Shown: positions 46,028 to 57,451, numbered from the stretch's first letter. The stretch is 64,000 bases of DNA from Coix lacryma-jobi var. lacryma-jobi (GCA_009763385.1 CM019825.1:113021131-113085130); one strand, 5' to 3'. Notes: a model not told the origin generated them from the sequence alone. Made by a program: numbers and translations.

Positions 46028-46290
46028 GCAGACAGTCCGTGGTTTGACCGGCGAACAGTCCGCGCGTCGGGGATCAGCCGAATCAGTGGTTGTGTTCTTC
46101 GGACGGGTTACTGTTTTTACACCGGCGGACAGTTTGCAGTGTAAAGTCGCGGACAGTTCGGGAAGGGTCCAGGGAACTTCAGCAGCACTGTTGTTTTGCT
46201 CTTTTGACCGACGGACAGTCCGCCATCTCCTCGCGGACAGTCCGCAGTAGGGGCGTACAGTCCGGGACCCTAGGGCCGGACAGTCCGGGA
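46028..46290 (+). repeat. CGGACAGTCCG palindrome module in the Copia-2 LTR
   Basis: Eight exact or near copies of the 11-bp palindrome CGGACAGTCCG occur in about 260 bp (near 46028, 46052, 46124, 46150, 46212, 46233, 46255 and 46275). The module takes the place of the CATCGGACGC module of Copia-1. Both share CGGAC...GTCCG half-sites. Confidence 0.82.
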
Positions 46291-46746
46291 TTTGGCTGAA
46301 GCTTCTGGTTTAGTGCGTTTGCTCTCCTGGCTTCTTCGCTTGATTTTCGGACTTCTCGTTTGGCCCTAGAGTTGACCAAGGAACCTCTCTAGGTATCTTT
46401 GCTACTTGTTAGCATAGGTATTTGGGGATTTCTCGACGTAGCCGTCTATCTACGTTCGGGACTTGGTTTTTGGGGGTCGAATTTAGCCGTCTATCTACGT
46501 TCGGGACTTGGTTTTTGGGGGTCGAATTTGCTCTGGTGGTTTTGCCGTTTCGTTTGCTATCGTTTTGTGGTGCTCCGCTGGGATCCTAGGGATCATCCAC
46601 CCTCTTCCAAGGGTCGTGAGAATCACGGTTTCGATCGAAGCTCTTGGGGTTGATTTTGGGACAAAAGGCCAAAGTTTCGAGAGAAATTTTTGAGCTCCCA
46701 TTCACCCCCCCTCTGGTCGCCTTGCTACTGCATTCTCGGTCCTTCA

Positions 46747-47479
46747 AATCTTCATCAATCCTTCATCTTCAAACGACGGTATGTGCAACATTCTCCACTC
46801 TAATAATGAGGCGATTTCACTTAAATTTCTAATATTTGAAATGTGCCTCAATCAAAATTGAATCCAACAAGGTTTGCCCCCATGATTATCCTTGTGCCAA
46901 TTTCCACTGGCTTTTGTATATATTCTCCGAACAAAAAGACAGGTACAAAAGCTAATGCGGGGGAGGCATTCCTCGACTTGTCAGGCAAGTATGATATAAT
47001 TTCAATATAATTTATTCACATACCTATCAGCTCCATAAAATGAGAAGAAAAATGATTTATTATAAACACTACTTCCAAATTATCAAACCCATAAACCATT
47101 CTATCTTTGTTTGAAAAATTTGTTCACTTGTTATTCCGGGTGAATTCTTGCGAACTGTGAACAACTCTGTATAGGGACCCCATTTTATCTAAGTAATTGG
47201 AATATGAGATATAGTAGAATGATTTGACACTTGCCATCTTTTACAAAGGTACTTGGGATTTACATTTTCAAAATACAAAAAGTTCAAATAACATGTTCCT
47301 CTATGATGCAAACATCCTACCAAAGCCATATGAATTATGCTAGATTTATACACATCCTACATTCATATGCTACTTGCTATCATGTTGAGCTTGGTCAAAT
47401 TGTTGTGACTTATGTTGAGATTCTTGTCATGTACCCATGATTCGAGATTCACGTACACGCCACATATATCGCTAACTCT
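46747..47479 (+). other. Element E internal sequence, left piece
   Basis: AT-rich and noncoding as far as I can see. It starts directly after the Copia-2 LTR and ends with ACTCT, the TSD of Gypsy-2. A copy of AATCT at 46747-46751 would be the right TSD of Copia-2; the left one is off-window. Confidence 0.6.
47475..47479. repeat. Target-site duplication of Gypsy-2, left copy (ACTCT)
   Basis: It recurs at 61769-61773 directly after the 3' LTR. Confidence 0.96.
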
Positions 47480-48637
47480 TGTAACACCTCTGGTGTTTAA
47501 GCATGTAATTAACTGGACATATCATCATTAGCATCATTAATCATCTTGATCATGATTTCATGTGTATGCATTTGCTTAGTGTATCATTTTATGTGATGTA
47601 CCTCTATTGCAAAAACCCTTATTAGCCCACTTCTTCCTATAGGGGCAAAATGGTAATTTCACCTCTGTGCCTAGTTCTATGTAATTCTTGTTCAAATTAG
47701 TGCCCTGATGTTTGTTGCTTTAATCAAAGTTCAAAAATCAGATTTGATTTGATTTTTCCTTTGCAAAACCCAAAAATCCCAAATCCTGGATTTATTCCCT
47801 TTTTGATAACTTTTTCAAAATTCAAAATTTTGAGTTGGTTCAAAAAGCAAAGTTGTGAATCTAATCTAGAGGAACAACTTTGGTATTTACAGATTTCCAT
47901 GTTTCTATATAAAATTTGAAGTAATTTCAAAATTCGTTCAAATTCCAGTTTTTGTCCCCGTTTCAGTTTTAAAAATTTATTCAAAAACTATTGAGTTTCA
48001 GAAAAAGTGGATATTAGCAAAGTTGTAGGTTTTGGCAAATGGAACAACTTTCATATTGGAAGATTTTCAAGTTTCAGTTTGAAATCCAAAGTAATTTTAT
48101 TTTGAATCAAATTTGAAAAATTTTCCCTTTTCTGTTTTTGATTATTGTTCAAGAACTGTTTGGAATTTGAAAATGTTCCTATTGACAAAGTTGTAGATCT
48201 CATTTTTCTGAACAACTTTGGTGTTTTGAGTTTTTGTCGCACAGTTCAATTTTTGAGAGTAATTTGCAAAATACAGAAACTGGACAAAAGTCAAACCCTA
48301 GACCCTAGCACTGTTCTTCTTCCCGTAGAGCCAGAGGCCAGGGGGGGCCCGGCCATGGCGCCGGCGCTGCGGCTGCAGCGCAGGCGGCTGCTCCCCACGC
48401 GCCACCAACCTGTCGCCGCTGTTCCCCTGTTCCCTCCGCGCCCGCACGCGAGCGCTGACCCTTGCTCTCGGCCCCTACAGTGCCCAGCCGCCGCCGCCGC
48501 GTGGCCATCGCCGGCCGAGCATTGCGCCCGAGCCCCGGCTGCACGCCAGCTCGACCGCCAGAGCGCAATCGAGTGCGCACGCCCCCGCAAACCTTACCCG
48601 CGTAGCCCCGAGGTCTCTACCGGCCCCTGGCCGCGGC

Positions 48638-48646
48638 TATATAAGC
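48638..48646 (+). promoter_or_regulatory. TATA box of the Gypsy-2 LTR
   Basis: CTATATAAG in a GC-rich context (GGCCGCGGCTATATAAGCCC). Transcription would start near 48670; the 3' LTR copy is at about 58626-58634. Confidence 0.75.
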
Positions 48647-49005
48647 CCGCCGGAGCCCGACCTCCGCACTCCACCTCCGCCACCGTGGCCAGCTCTCTCC
48701 AGTCACTCCGCCGCTCCACCACCTAGCTCGGAAGCTCCGCCTTGAGCTCGTGAAGCTTTCCCACCCTTCAATTTCACCTTCCCCGCCTCCGTTCGCCCGG
48801 CGTAAGCTCGCCGTCCCCATCTCCGGCCGAAACCCGGCGAGCTCGGGTTCGTGGAATTCGCCGCCTCCGGCCGTGATCATCTCTCACCGACCCCCGTGTT
48901 GTGTTCTTTGACCCCGTGCGACTCTAACCCGGCCCTTGCGGTCGCTGTTGTTGCTCAGGACCGCCGGACCGCCGGAGCGCCGCCGCGGTCATCTTCTCCC
49001 CCGAG

Positions 49006-49090
49006 CGTGTCGAGCCTCACCTTCGTGTCGAGCCTCACCCTCGAGTCGAGCCTCACCCTCGAGAACGAGTCGAGCCTCACCCTCGAGCCC
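49006..49090 (+). repeat. Short tandem repeat TCGAGCCTCACC in the Gypsy-2 LTR
   Basis: Four copies of a unit of about 18-24 bp around TCGAGCCTCACC. The same array is at about 58996-59078 in the 3' LTR. Confidence 0.8.
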
Positions 49091-51780
49091 TGCCTCCGAC
49101 ACGTGGTAAGCATCCGAGCCCTCCCAGTCAGGTCTCGGACAGAGGCCTGTTTCTCCGCTTCGCCCGAGCCCAAGCCTCGGCGAGCGCATGCCCTCCGCTT
49201 CGCCCGAGCCCAAGCCTCGGCGACGCATGCTCTCCGCCTCGCCCGAGTCCGGCCTCGGACTGAGACTCACTTCTCCGTCTCGCCCGAGCCTCCGGGCCAG
49301 GCCTCGGCCGAAGCTATCGCTTCCGTCTCGACCGAGCCCCGCGACTCGCCGAGCCCGGCCTAGAAAGAGCACAGTGCTCTTCTCTTTTTTCTGAGAGATG
49401 TGAATAGTGTTCCGTTTTCTCTTTTTTGTATGATTTTCTGTGTGCATCCAAAAATTCTGAAATTTTTGTGGTAGACTCTTTATACTCTGTAGTATTTTAT
49501 AAAAATATGAAACTTGAGTTTCGTGCAAAGATTTAAAAATGTAAAATTCCCCTTTTAATTGAAAAAATGAAGGTTTAGGTATTTTTGGAGGGTGATTTAT
49601 AACTCCAAAAATCATGAGACAAATTTTTGTGAGCTTCTTATGCCATGTTTAGTCTCTGGTAAAATTTTGAAGTCTTTTGGAACAAGTTGATTTTTAAGCG
49701 TTTATTTTAATTGTTAAATAATGCCTTTTGCTAATTAATGTCTGATTTTATTTGAGCACCTTAATGACCTCCAAAAATTCTGAAATTTGTTTTGCCATCT
49801 ATCTACACCATAATGAACTTATGTGATTAATTTGGTAATTTTTGGAGCAACTTCATAAAATGACCTTTTAAATAAATTAAGAAAATAGAAAAGATGGATT
49901 AGGGTTGGTAATAAGTGTTTGATGATGTGATCTTTGGATTGATTGATGTTCATAGACCCCTACCCTTGGTCTATGATGTTTGTAATGCTATGTTTGGTTG
50001 ATGCTTAGGATAATTATAATAAGGGCTAGTTTAATCAATATTGCTTAAGGAAGAAATGGTTACCTTTTATGCTCAACCTAGATTTCAATCATGCTTTGTT
50101 TAAAAGTAATCTAGAATCAGTGGAATTGTCTTGCACCATAAGTTCATGTCATCATTCTCATGAGCATTCATCATTGCATCCGTATAGTTGACGAAGAAGG
50201 ACCTGAAGTCGAGGTAGCCACCGAAGGATCTGTCCCCGAGGCAACCCCGAGCTCCGGCACCTACACCACCAACCCCGCGTCTGCTCTTTTTGCCATCCAA
50301 GGCAAGCCCCGGTGCATTTAACCCTTTCCTTGAATTTTATAAAATGATTTCCTTAAATGCTTTTGAGTTAAATTACTGCATTAGGTTTATAGGAGTTGTG
50401 TGCTACCCTAATTGATGCATTATCCACCTTGACCACCGATACACCCGATACCTGCTTTTCAAAAGGTATTTGAAAAAGGCTTAGCAATGCTATTAAATAG
50501 ATTTGCAATAAAAATGCCAATTTCAAAAGTGTGATCACTTAAGAATCTTTATGGGACTTTGGCTTTACTCCCACTATTGGCTAAGTATCTGATCCGTACT
50601 TAGTCAATGGGAAGGAGAGGTTGTCCTTGCGTACGGTGCCGTCATGTTGTAGTCCGGGACTCAACAGTTGACACCGACCGGGACAGGGTTGAAAAACCGA
50701 CAGGACCTGTACTCTTGGGTTAGAGTCCCGAGGTGCTTGTCGCTGGCGGAAAAATGTAGGGACCATCCGCATGGGGGCCTGCTGGTCAAGACTTGTAACT
50801 ATTCACATACTACGGAAAGCTCTGGCTCCGAGAAATCCATTATTGGACCGACAACCGCGCACTGGGAGTGGAGAGATGGCGGAAGTAGCATGTACCCACG
50901 TGGGTTAGAGTCCCGGATTGGAGTGGTGTACTGTACTTCCGGGTGGCGTAGGACCGGGCCCAATCTTGGAGGAATCGTGGTAGACGAGTTGGCATATGCA
51001 AGCTTGGGTGCTACATATGCAGTGTGGATAGGGATCCTCAGCTGAGTATTATTTATCCGGATTAACGTTGCTCCTCGGTTATGGAGACTTGGTCCACTGA
51101 CTGTCAACGGAGAGTGGTTCTCAACTAGGAATGTTTTGAAATGTAAAATGAATCATGAATGATGAAGAATTGTGGAATACTGAATCTTTCAAAATAAAAT
51201 AAGATTTACAAAATGCTATTCTGCAAAATACTTGATCTTGTTTAAGCCTTACCTTGACTACCCTAAGCTTTCATTCCTGAGTCTTCTCCCTTTTTCTTTA
51301 GTCGGGTAAGTCTTGTTGAGTACCTTTGTACTCAGGGTTTTATTACCCATGTTGCAGGTATGGCAGATCCCTCAGTATGCCTTGGACCCTGCTGTGTGAC
51401 TGTTGTTCAGGAAGAGGCCGATGAGGCCGATGAGTGATTATTCACCCTCGGGCTGGGTGAAGTATCTTTACCTTCAGTTGTTGTCATATGCTACTCTGCC
51501 AACTCTATCTATTTGAACTATGGTCTGTAATAACTTCACTTTGATTTTATGTTGAACCCTGGTTTGTAAAACTATTGTTATCTAAGTCTTCCGCTATTTA
51601 CTCCGATGTTATTTGTCAAAATGTTAAAGAGATTGTAACTGAATTGTGAGATGATCCTGCGGACAACGGGCACTGATGTAGCCCAGTAGCGCAACCGGTC
51701 TTAATCACTTGGCTGTACGGATCGACTGTCAGTGGTTGACGGTGATCAGTGGGCCATGGGATTAGAGCCGTTACGTTACA

Positions 51781-52094
51781 GAGTGGTATCGGAGCATCTC
51801 ACTATGACCGTTGCAATCTTTTTGCGAAAACTTCAAAATGTTTTTAACGAAAACTAAACTTGACTGTTTTGAGTCCAAATTGCTTCTCTCATCTCATCTT
51901 GTCTTTGGCAACTAGTAGCAAGACAACTTGGATAAGCCCTATGTACCTTACCTTAGTAGTTGCATTGCCTTGTTCCGTAGGAACGATTCATGCATCATGT
52001 CATATTCACTTAAGTATATAAAAGAGTTCGTTGGGTTAGTGTGCCTATACCTTTTTCTTGCTAGCCTTTCTCATCTATAACCTCTTGTCCAGAT
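51781..52094 (+). other. Gypsy-2 primer-binding site and leader
   Basis: The primer-binding site TGGTATCGGAGC is at 51784-51795, 3 bp after the LTR, 11 of 12 to the tRNA-iMet complement. The leader ends CTTGTCCAGAT before the ATG of the extra gene, an acceptor-like CAG 2 nt before the ATG. Confidence 0.8.
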
Positions 52095-52703
52095 ATGGCC
52101 ATCATCAAGCGGACTGCCCGCAAGTCGACTGGACCGAACGGTGTGCCGCGTCACCAGCTGGCGCCACGCACCGGAGAAGAGACTGGAGAATCCTCCAATA
52201 GTCGTCGCTTTCCCCGCCGCACCCGCAAGCAGCTGAAGGAGGAAATCAAGAATCTGAAGGCTGAAATGGAGAACATGGAGCATGACTTCTACCTTTCTCG
52301 CATGGAGTTTTATGAAGCACGAGCTTCCTTGGAACAGGCTAACCGGAACACGATTCGCGCTATCGAGCAGCGCAATGATGCTTGGACCCGCGAGGACGTT
52401 GCCAGAGCCCAGCTCCATGGACTTCAGCAATACACCGCCCAGATCGAGCAGTACAATGATATGCTTCATGAGGAAGTGCATCAGCTGCATGATCAACTCC
52501 ATCCCTTGGTACCCCCGGTTATGGAAGACCCCGAAGACGGAGTCGTGGAGGAACCTGAAGTGGAACATGAGCCTGATCAGAATGAGGAAGTGGAACCTGC
52601 TGAAGATGTCCACGTTGAAGATGAAGATGAGGAGGAAGAGCCTGAGCTTATCATCGAGGATGATGATGATGACGAAGAGTTGATCTTCATCGATGATGAT
52701 TAG
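52095..52703 (+). CDS. Extra protein of Gypsy-2 with a diverged histone H3-like tail (202 aa)
   Basis: Starts at ATG 52095 and ends at TAG 52701. After the Met, residues 1-12 match the H3 tail at 9 positions (A1, K4, T6, A7 R8 K9 S10 T11 G12), with R2I, T3I and Q5R. A PRHQLAP stretch then resembles H3 PRKQLAT (residues 16-22) after one extra residue. Residues about 45-140 are charged and heptad-like, probably coiled coil. From about 145 the protein is strongly acidic with Asp/Glu runs to the end. It shares the tail and a segment before the acidic end (QYNDMLHEEVH, against DYNDRLHEEIH in Gypsy-1) but lacks the middle domain of the Gypsy-1 protein. No histone fold. Function is unknown; the frame is fully open in a very young element. 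Confidence 0.85.
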   Translation: MAIIKRTARKSTGPNGVPRHQLAPRTGEETGESSNSRRFPRRTRKQLKEEIKNLKAEMENMEHDFYLSRMEFYEARASLEQANRNTIRAIEQRNDAWTREDVARAQLHGLQQYTAQIEQYNDMLHEEVHQLHDQLHPLVPPVMEDPEDGVVEEPEVEHEPDQNEEVEPAEDVHVEDEDEEEEPELIIEDDDDDEELIFIDDD

Positions 52704-52928
52704 ACTCCTTGTGTCTGTACCATCTGCTTACCTAAAACCTTAGTCTAGGTTTGGGAGCGTTAGTCTGTCTGTTGCCAAGTCCGGCATGTATCTTTCTTTT
52801 CGTACCTTTTCCCTTATCAGTCTGTTGTCATCTTTATCAAGTCAGCTATCTTTGTATCAGTGAAGTTGTCAATCAAGTTGTTTCAGAACCTTTGTCCATA
52901 TATGCTGAGTTCCGAGTTGCTTATACAG

Positions 52929-55900
52929 ATGCCTGTGAACACCCGTACCGGAGCTGGGGGTTCTGATGATGCCAACATCCCAAACCCTCCACCTGTACCA
53001 GCTACCCTAGCAGATGCCATTGCAGCCTTGGCCGCCGCTACCAATCTGATGGCTCAGAATCAAGGGCAGCAGAACAACGGCAACCGTGGTCGCCGCAACA
53101 ACCAAGAGACAACCTATGTGGACTTCACTGAAACACGCCCACCGGTCTTCACAAAGGCCGATGAACCTCTCGAGGCAGACGACTGGTTACGCACCATGGA
53201 ACAGAAGTTCAGTCTTCTGCACTGCACGGAGATCCAGAAGCCTCGGTTCGCTTCTCAGCAGCTCCGTGGTCCTGCAAGTGCCTGGTACGCCAACCTGTTG
53301 GCGGCCCAGCCGGAAGGTCACCAGCTGACCTGGGAAGAGTTCCGCACCGCTTTCAGAGCACATCACATCCCTTCAGGATTGATGAGAATGAAGTTGGATC
53401 AGTTCTTGGCCCTGCAACAGAAAGATTCCACCGTCATGCAGTACGTGGGACAATTCAACCACCTCAGCCAGTATGCCTCCGACTATGTCAACACAGAGGA
53501 AAAGAAGAGAGATTGTTTTCTCAGGGGTCTGCACCCTAAGATTCGCAGAGGTCTGTCCAACAACCTAAACGGATCCTACCATGATGTCGTTGACCGTGCT
53601 GTTGCTTTCGAGGAAAGCAACCGCCAGTATCAGGAAGAGAAGAAGAAGAAGAAGGCTGGGTCTAGCAGTTTCTCCAGCAACCATAAGCGCCCAAGAATCA
53701 TCTACCACCCCGGCCACCACCAAAACCGTGCCCCATACCCCCATCAGCAAGTGGTCGTTCGTACCGCGGCCACCACCCACAATGCCAACCAGCAAAGTGC
53801 CACTCAGCCGAACGCCCCCGGTGTTCGTGTCACCACCCCACAAACAGCTTACAACCATCCATGCTACAACTGTGGCCAAGTTGGTCACTGGTCTCGCGAG
53901 TGCCCAAAACCCAAAAAGAATGCCCAGTATGCACAGAAAGGCCCTGGAGGATCACAGCAGCAGCACCGTGCACCGCAGCAGCACGTCCAGAAGGGCAAGC
54001 TTGTCAGGAAGCACGGGCAAGTCTACTTCACCACCGTCAGTAACATCCCAGACGGAGAGCCCGTCATGCTCGGTAGGTTCCCTGTTGCCAATCATCCTGC
54101 AGTCGTCTTGTTTGATTCTGGTGCATCGCATTCCTTCATCAGTCGCACTTTTGTCATCAAGCATGAGTTGCCCATGGGGGAGTTAAAAGAAAGTTTCTGC
54201 ATACTTTCGCCTGGGGGGCGGATAAATACTAAGGAAGTGGTCCGCAGTATACCAGTAATGTTGGGGAAACATGTCTTTCCCACCACCATGATAGTACTGC
54301 GCGATCAAGAGATAGATGTCATCTTAGGCATGAATTGGATGTGTCAGTATAAAGCCATGATAGACATCTTGAATAGAGTTGTGAGAGTGGATATTCCTAA
54401 CAGTACCGCCAAACTCCTTCTCCAACTTCCTATACCTTCAAAACCAGCTACCACACAGCTAAATGCTACCTATGATCAAGGGATCCGAGACATCCCTGTA
54501 GTCTGTGAATTCCCTGATGTCTTTCCTGAAGATTTACCTGGTCTGCCTCCCGACCGTGATGTTGAGTTTGCTATAGAGCTAAAGCCCGGGACTGCTCCTA
54601 TATCCCGTAGAGCTTATCGAATGCCTCCTAGAGAGTTGGCAGAACTGAAGATCCAATTGCAAGAACTATTGGATAAGGGTCTCATTCGCCCAAGTTCTTC
54701 TCCTTGGGGCTGTCCTGCTATCTTTGTGAAGAAGAAGGACAAAAGCCTTCGTTTGTGCGTTGACTATCGCCCGCTCAACGAGGTCACCATCAAAAATAAA
54801 TATCCCTTGCCTCACATTGATCTTCTGTTTGACCAGTTATCTGGAGCCAGAGTGTTTTCCAAGATCGACCTCAGATCTGGCTATCACCAAATAAAAATTC
54901 GTCCCGAAGATATTCCCAAAACAGCTTTCACCACCAGATACGGCCTATATGAGTACTTGGTCATGTCTTTTGGCTTGACCAATGCCCCCGCTCATTTCAT
55001 GTATCTCATGAACTCTGTGTTCATGCCAGAGCTCGATAAATTTGTAGTCGTGTTCATTGACGACATCCTTGTTTATTCAAGAACTCCTGAAGATCATGCC
55101 AAGCATCTTCGTGTCGTTCTCTCTCGTCTCAGAGATCACCAGCTGTATGCCAAGTTCAGTAAATGTGAATTCTGGCAAGATCGAATTCAATTCCTTGGTC
55201 ATGTCCTGTCCGCTGAAGGTGTGTCAGTTGACCCTGAAAAAGTGGCAGATATCTTGGATTGGAAGCCACCTACCACTGTCCGCGAAGTTCGCAGCTTCAT
55301 GGGAATGGCTGGATACTATCGTCGTTTCATCCCAGACTTCTCCAGAGTTGCCAAGCCTATCACAGAGTTGTTGAAGAATTCCGTGGATTTTGTTTGGTCA
55401 ACAGCCTGTGAGCAAGCTTTTCAAGCCTTGAAGAAACTACTAACTACATCACCAGTCCTAGCTCAACCAGACATCGAGAAACCCTTTGATGTATACTGTG
55501 ATGCATCGGGTACTGGGTTAGGCTGTGTTCTGATGCAAGAAGGTCGAGTGATCGCTTATGCCTCACGGCAGCTTAGGCGACATGAGGAGAATTATCCAAC
55601 CCATGACCTTGAGTTAGCAGCAGTGGTGCATGCTTTGAAGATATGGCGTCATTATCTGTTGGGCAGTACCTGCCATGTGTACACCGATCATAAGAGCCTG
55701 AAGTATATCTTCACCCAAGAAGAGCTGAACATGAGGCAGCGAAGATGGCTTGAGTTAATCAAGGACTATGATATCGAAGTGCATTACCATCCTGGTAAGG
55801 CAAATGTAGTTGCCGATGCCCTCAGTCGCAAGTCATACTGCAACTGTCTGACGACGGAGCCCTATGATCTTTCTTTGTGCCATGCTCTTGAAAGGATGGG

Positions 55901-57392
55901 TATTGAGATAGTTCCGCAAGGAAGCCTGAACAATGTCAGGATAGAAACATCGGTCAAGGAACAAGTCATCGCTGCACAGAAAGATAACCCTGGAATCAAG
56001 CACATCATCGAAAAGGTCCAGACCGGTAAGGCTGATTGTTTCAGGATCGATGATGTAGGAGTTGTTTGGTTCAAGAACCGTCTAGTAGTTCCCAAGGTGC
56101 CTGAATTGAGACAGTTGATCCTTGATGAGGCACACCTGTCTAGGTTTTCCATCCACCCCGGCAGCAACAAGATGTACCAGGATCTAAGGCAGAGATTCTG
56201 GTGGACAAAGATGAAGATTGAAATCGCTCGCTATGTCGCTCGCTGTGACACTTGTCAGAAAGTCAAAACCGTGCACATGAAGCCTGGAGGAGAATTGCAG
56301 CCTTTATCTGTACCTGCCTGGAAGTGGGAAGATATCAGCATGGATTTTGTAAATGGACTACCCAAGACTCGGAAAGGTTTTGATTCCATTTGGGTAATCG
56401 TGGACCGACTCACCAAACAAGCTCACTTTCTGCCAGTCAAGACTAGCTATGCCGTCCCCACGTATGCCGCCTTGTACAAGAACAACATAGTGAAGCTTCA
56501 TGGAATACCCAAGACCATTATCTCTGATCGTGGTACTCAGTTTGTCGCAAAGTTCTGGAAAGCGTTCCATACCTCACTTGGAACCAAGCTCTTGCATAGT
56601 ACGGCATATCATCCACAAACAGATGGACAAACTGAGCGAGTCAACCAAGTGTTAGAGGATATGTTGAGAGCATGTGTGCTCACTTTCGCTGATACTTGGG
56701 ATGACTGTTTGCCCTTGGCAGAGTTCTCATACAATAACAGTTATCAAGAAAGCATCAAAATGGCACCCTTTGAAGCGCTGTACGGTCGTCGTTGTCGTAC
56801 ACCCCTCAGTTGGTCTGAGCCCGGAGAAAGAGAATTCTTTGGAGTTGACCTGGTCAAAGATATGGAAGAGAAAGTCAAGCAGATACAAGAGAACATGAAG
56901 ATTGCCCAATCCCGACAAAAGAGTTATGCTGACAAGAGACGTCGACCTCTGAAGTTTCAAGTTGGAGATTACGTATATCTCAAGGTCTCACCAACCAAAG
57001 GAGTCACTCGTTTTGGGGTCAAGGGAAAGTTAGCACCCCGCTACATTGGTCCGTTTGAGATTTTGGAATGTTGTGGCAAGGTAGCTTACAAGCTGAAGTT
57101 GCCCGATCATCTCTCTGCTGTCCACAATGTTTTCCATGTCTCCCAACTTAAGCAGTGCCTCCGAGTACCAGAACATGTCGTGGAAGTTGAAGGTGTCGAG
57201 TTAGAGCCTGATCTATCCTACTCGGAATATCCAGTTCGCGTGTTGGATCACAAAGATCGAGTTACTCGAAGAACTACCACAAGGTGGTACAAAATCCAGT
57301 GGAACCAGCACTCTGAAGAAGAAGCTACTTGGGAATCTGAAGACTTCTTGGCAAAGAACTACCCCGACTTTCTCGAATCCCTGTCTATGTAA
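52929..57392 (+). CDS. gag-pol: Gypsy-2 Gag-Pol polyprotein, intact (1487 aa)
   Basis: I chose ATG 52929, directly after TTATACAG; the frame is open further upstream but without Gag similarity. Gag core covers residues about 50-220 and the zinc knuckle C-x2-C-x4-H-x4-C residues 312-325. Protease has D396-S-G. Reverse transcriptase has FIDD at 709-712. RNase H starts near D858. Integrase has an HHCC region near 1070-1120 and D1139, D1200, E1236 (D-x60-D-x35-E). The last ~55 residues form a chromodomain-like module (PVRVLDHKD, then WYKIQW and EEATWE). Gag and Pol are in a single frame, so the Gag:Pol ratio must be set some other way. No stop, shift or lost key residue is seen. Confidence 0.95.
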   Translation: MPVNTRTGAGGSDDANIPNPPPVPATLADAIAALAAATNLMAQNQGQQNNGNRGRRNNQETTYVDFTETRPPVFTKADEPLEADDWLRTMEQKFSLLHCTEIQKPRFASQQLRGPASAWYANLLAAQPEGHQLTWEEFRTAFRAHHIPSGLMRMKLDQFLALQQKDSTVMQYVGQFNHLSQYASDYVNTEEKKRDCFLRGLHPKIRRGLSNNLNGSYHDVVDRAVAFEESNRQYQEEKKKKKAGSSSFSSNHKRPRIIYHPGHHQNRAPYPHQQVVVRTAATTHNANQQSATQPNAPGVRVTTPQTAYNHPCYNCGQVGHWSRECPKPKKNAQYAQKGPGGSQQQHRAPQQHVQKGKLVRKHGQVYFTTVSNIPDGEPVMLGRFPVANHPAVVLFDSGASHSFISRTFVIKHELPMGELKESFCILSPGGRINTKEVVRSIPVMLGKHVFPTTMIVLRDQEIDVILGMNWMCQYKAMIDILNRVVRVDIPNSTAKLLLQLPIPSKPATTQLNATYDQGIRDIPVVCEFPDVFPEDLPGLPPDRDVEFAIELKPGTAPISRRAYRMPPRELAELKIQLQELLDKGLIRPSSSPWGCPAIFVKKKDKSLRLCVDYRPLNEVTIKNKYPLPHIDLLFDQLSGARVFSKIDLRSGYHQIKIRPEDIPKTAFTTRYGLYEYLVMSFGLTNAPAHFMYLMNSVFMPELDKFVVVFIDDILVYSRTPEDHAKHLRVVLSRLRDHQLYAKFSKCEFWQDRIQFLGHVLSAEGVSVDPEKVADILDWKPPTTVREVRSFMGMAGYYRRFIPDFSRVAKPITELLKNSVDFVWSTACEQAFQALKKLLTTSPVLAQPDIEKPFDVYCDASGTGLGCVLMQEGRVIAYASRQLRRHEENYPTHDLELAAVVHALKIWRHYLLGSTCHVYTDHKSLKYIFTQEELNMRQRRWLELIKDYDIEVHYHPGKANVVADALSRKSYCNCLTTEPYDLSLCHALERMGIEIVPQGSLNNVRIETSVKEQVIAAQKDNPGIKHIIEKVQTGKADCFRIDDVGVVWFKNRLVVPKVPELRQLILDEAHLSRFSIHPGSNKMYQDLRQRFWWTKMKIEIARYVARCDTCQKVKTVHMKPGGELQPLSVPAWKWEDISMDFVNGLPKTRKGFDSIWVIVDRLTKQAHFLPVKTSYAVPTYAALYKNNIVKLHGIPKTIISDRGTQFVAKFWKAFHTSLGTKLLHSTAYHPQTDGQTERVNQVLEDMLRACVLTFADTWDDCLPLAEFSYNNSYQESIKMAPFEALYGRRCRTPLSWSEPGEREFFGVDLVKDMEEKVKQIQENMKIAQSRQKSYADKRRRPLKFQVGDYVYLKVSPTKGVTRFGVKGKLAPRYIGPFEILECCGKVAYKLKLPDHLSAVHNVFHVSQLKQCLRVPEHVVEVEGVELEPDLSYSEYPVRVLDHKDRVTRRTTTRWYKIQWNQHSEEEATWESEDFLAKNYPDFLESLSM

Positions 57393-57451
57393 AGTTTTGC
57401 CTTTATCCCTTCTTTGTCCTTTCTTAAGACATAGAATCTCAGGGCGAGATT

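Larger units (their letters stand above)
23449..46746 (+). mobile_element. Copia-2: Sirevirus-type Copia, 5' end outside the window, split by Tat and Gypsy-1
   Basis: Visible pieces are 23449-25412 (gag to integrase) and 40699-46746 (integrase to 3' LTR). Gypsy-1 fills the gap, with GAGAA on both sides. Tat precedes the first piece. It is a close relative of Copia-1 through gag, pol and the 3' noncoding region, but its LTR differs: the hairpin cluster is kept, while the palindrome module is a different one. It lacks the segment that in Copia-1 looks like an intron. It sits in element E at 46747. Confidence 0.9.
44660..46746 (+). repeat. Copia-2 3' LTR
   Basis: 2087 bp, TGCAGATACA to TCCTTCA. 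It is alignable with the Copia-1 LTR at both ends and in the hairpin cluster but has different inner parts. The 5' LTR is outside the window, so no age can be read. Two 53-bp direct copies containing TAGCCGTCTATCTACGTTCG lie at about 46439-46530. Confidence 0.92.
47480..51780 (+). repeat. Gypsy-2 5' LTR (4.3 kb)
   Basis: It starts TGTAACACCTC and ends ACGTTACA. The first 800 bp are AT-rich. A GC-rich block at about 48310-49370 holds the TATA box and the presumed start of transcription. The rest is AT-rich. Donor-like GTGGTAAGC (gt at 49106) and GGGTAAGTC (gt at 51306) and an acceptor-like GTTGCAG (ending 51357) could give leader splicing. Open frames in the GC-rich block are the same in both LTRs and are not convincing genes. 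Confidence 0.95.

Noticed and set aside
48851..49363. Frame of 170 codons in the Gypsy-2 LTR, also at 58839-59351
   Set aside because: It is identical in both LTRs because they are young; its composition comes from the GC-rich TCGAGCCTCACC repeats and no domain is seen.
51781..51800. A tRNA gene near the LTR borders
   Set aside because: Only the 12-nt complement of a tRNA 3' end is present, which is the primer-binding site.
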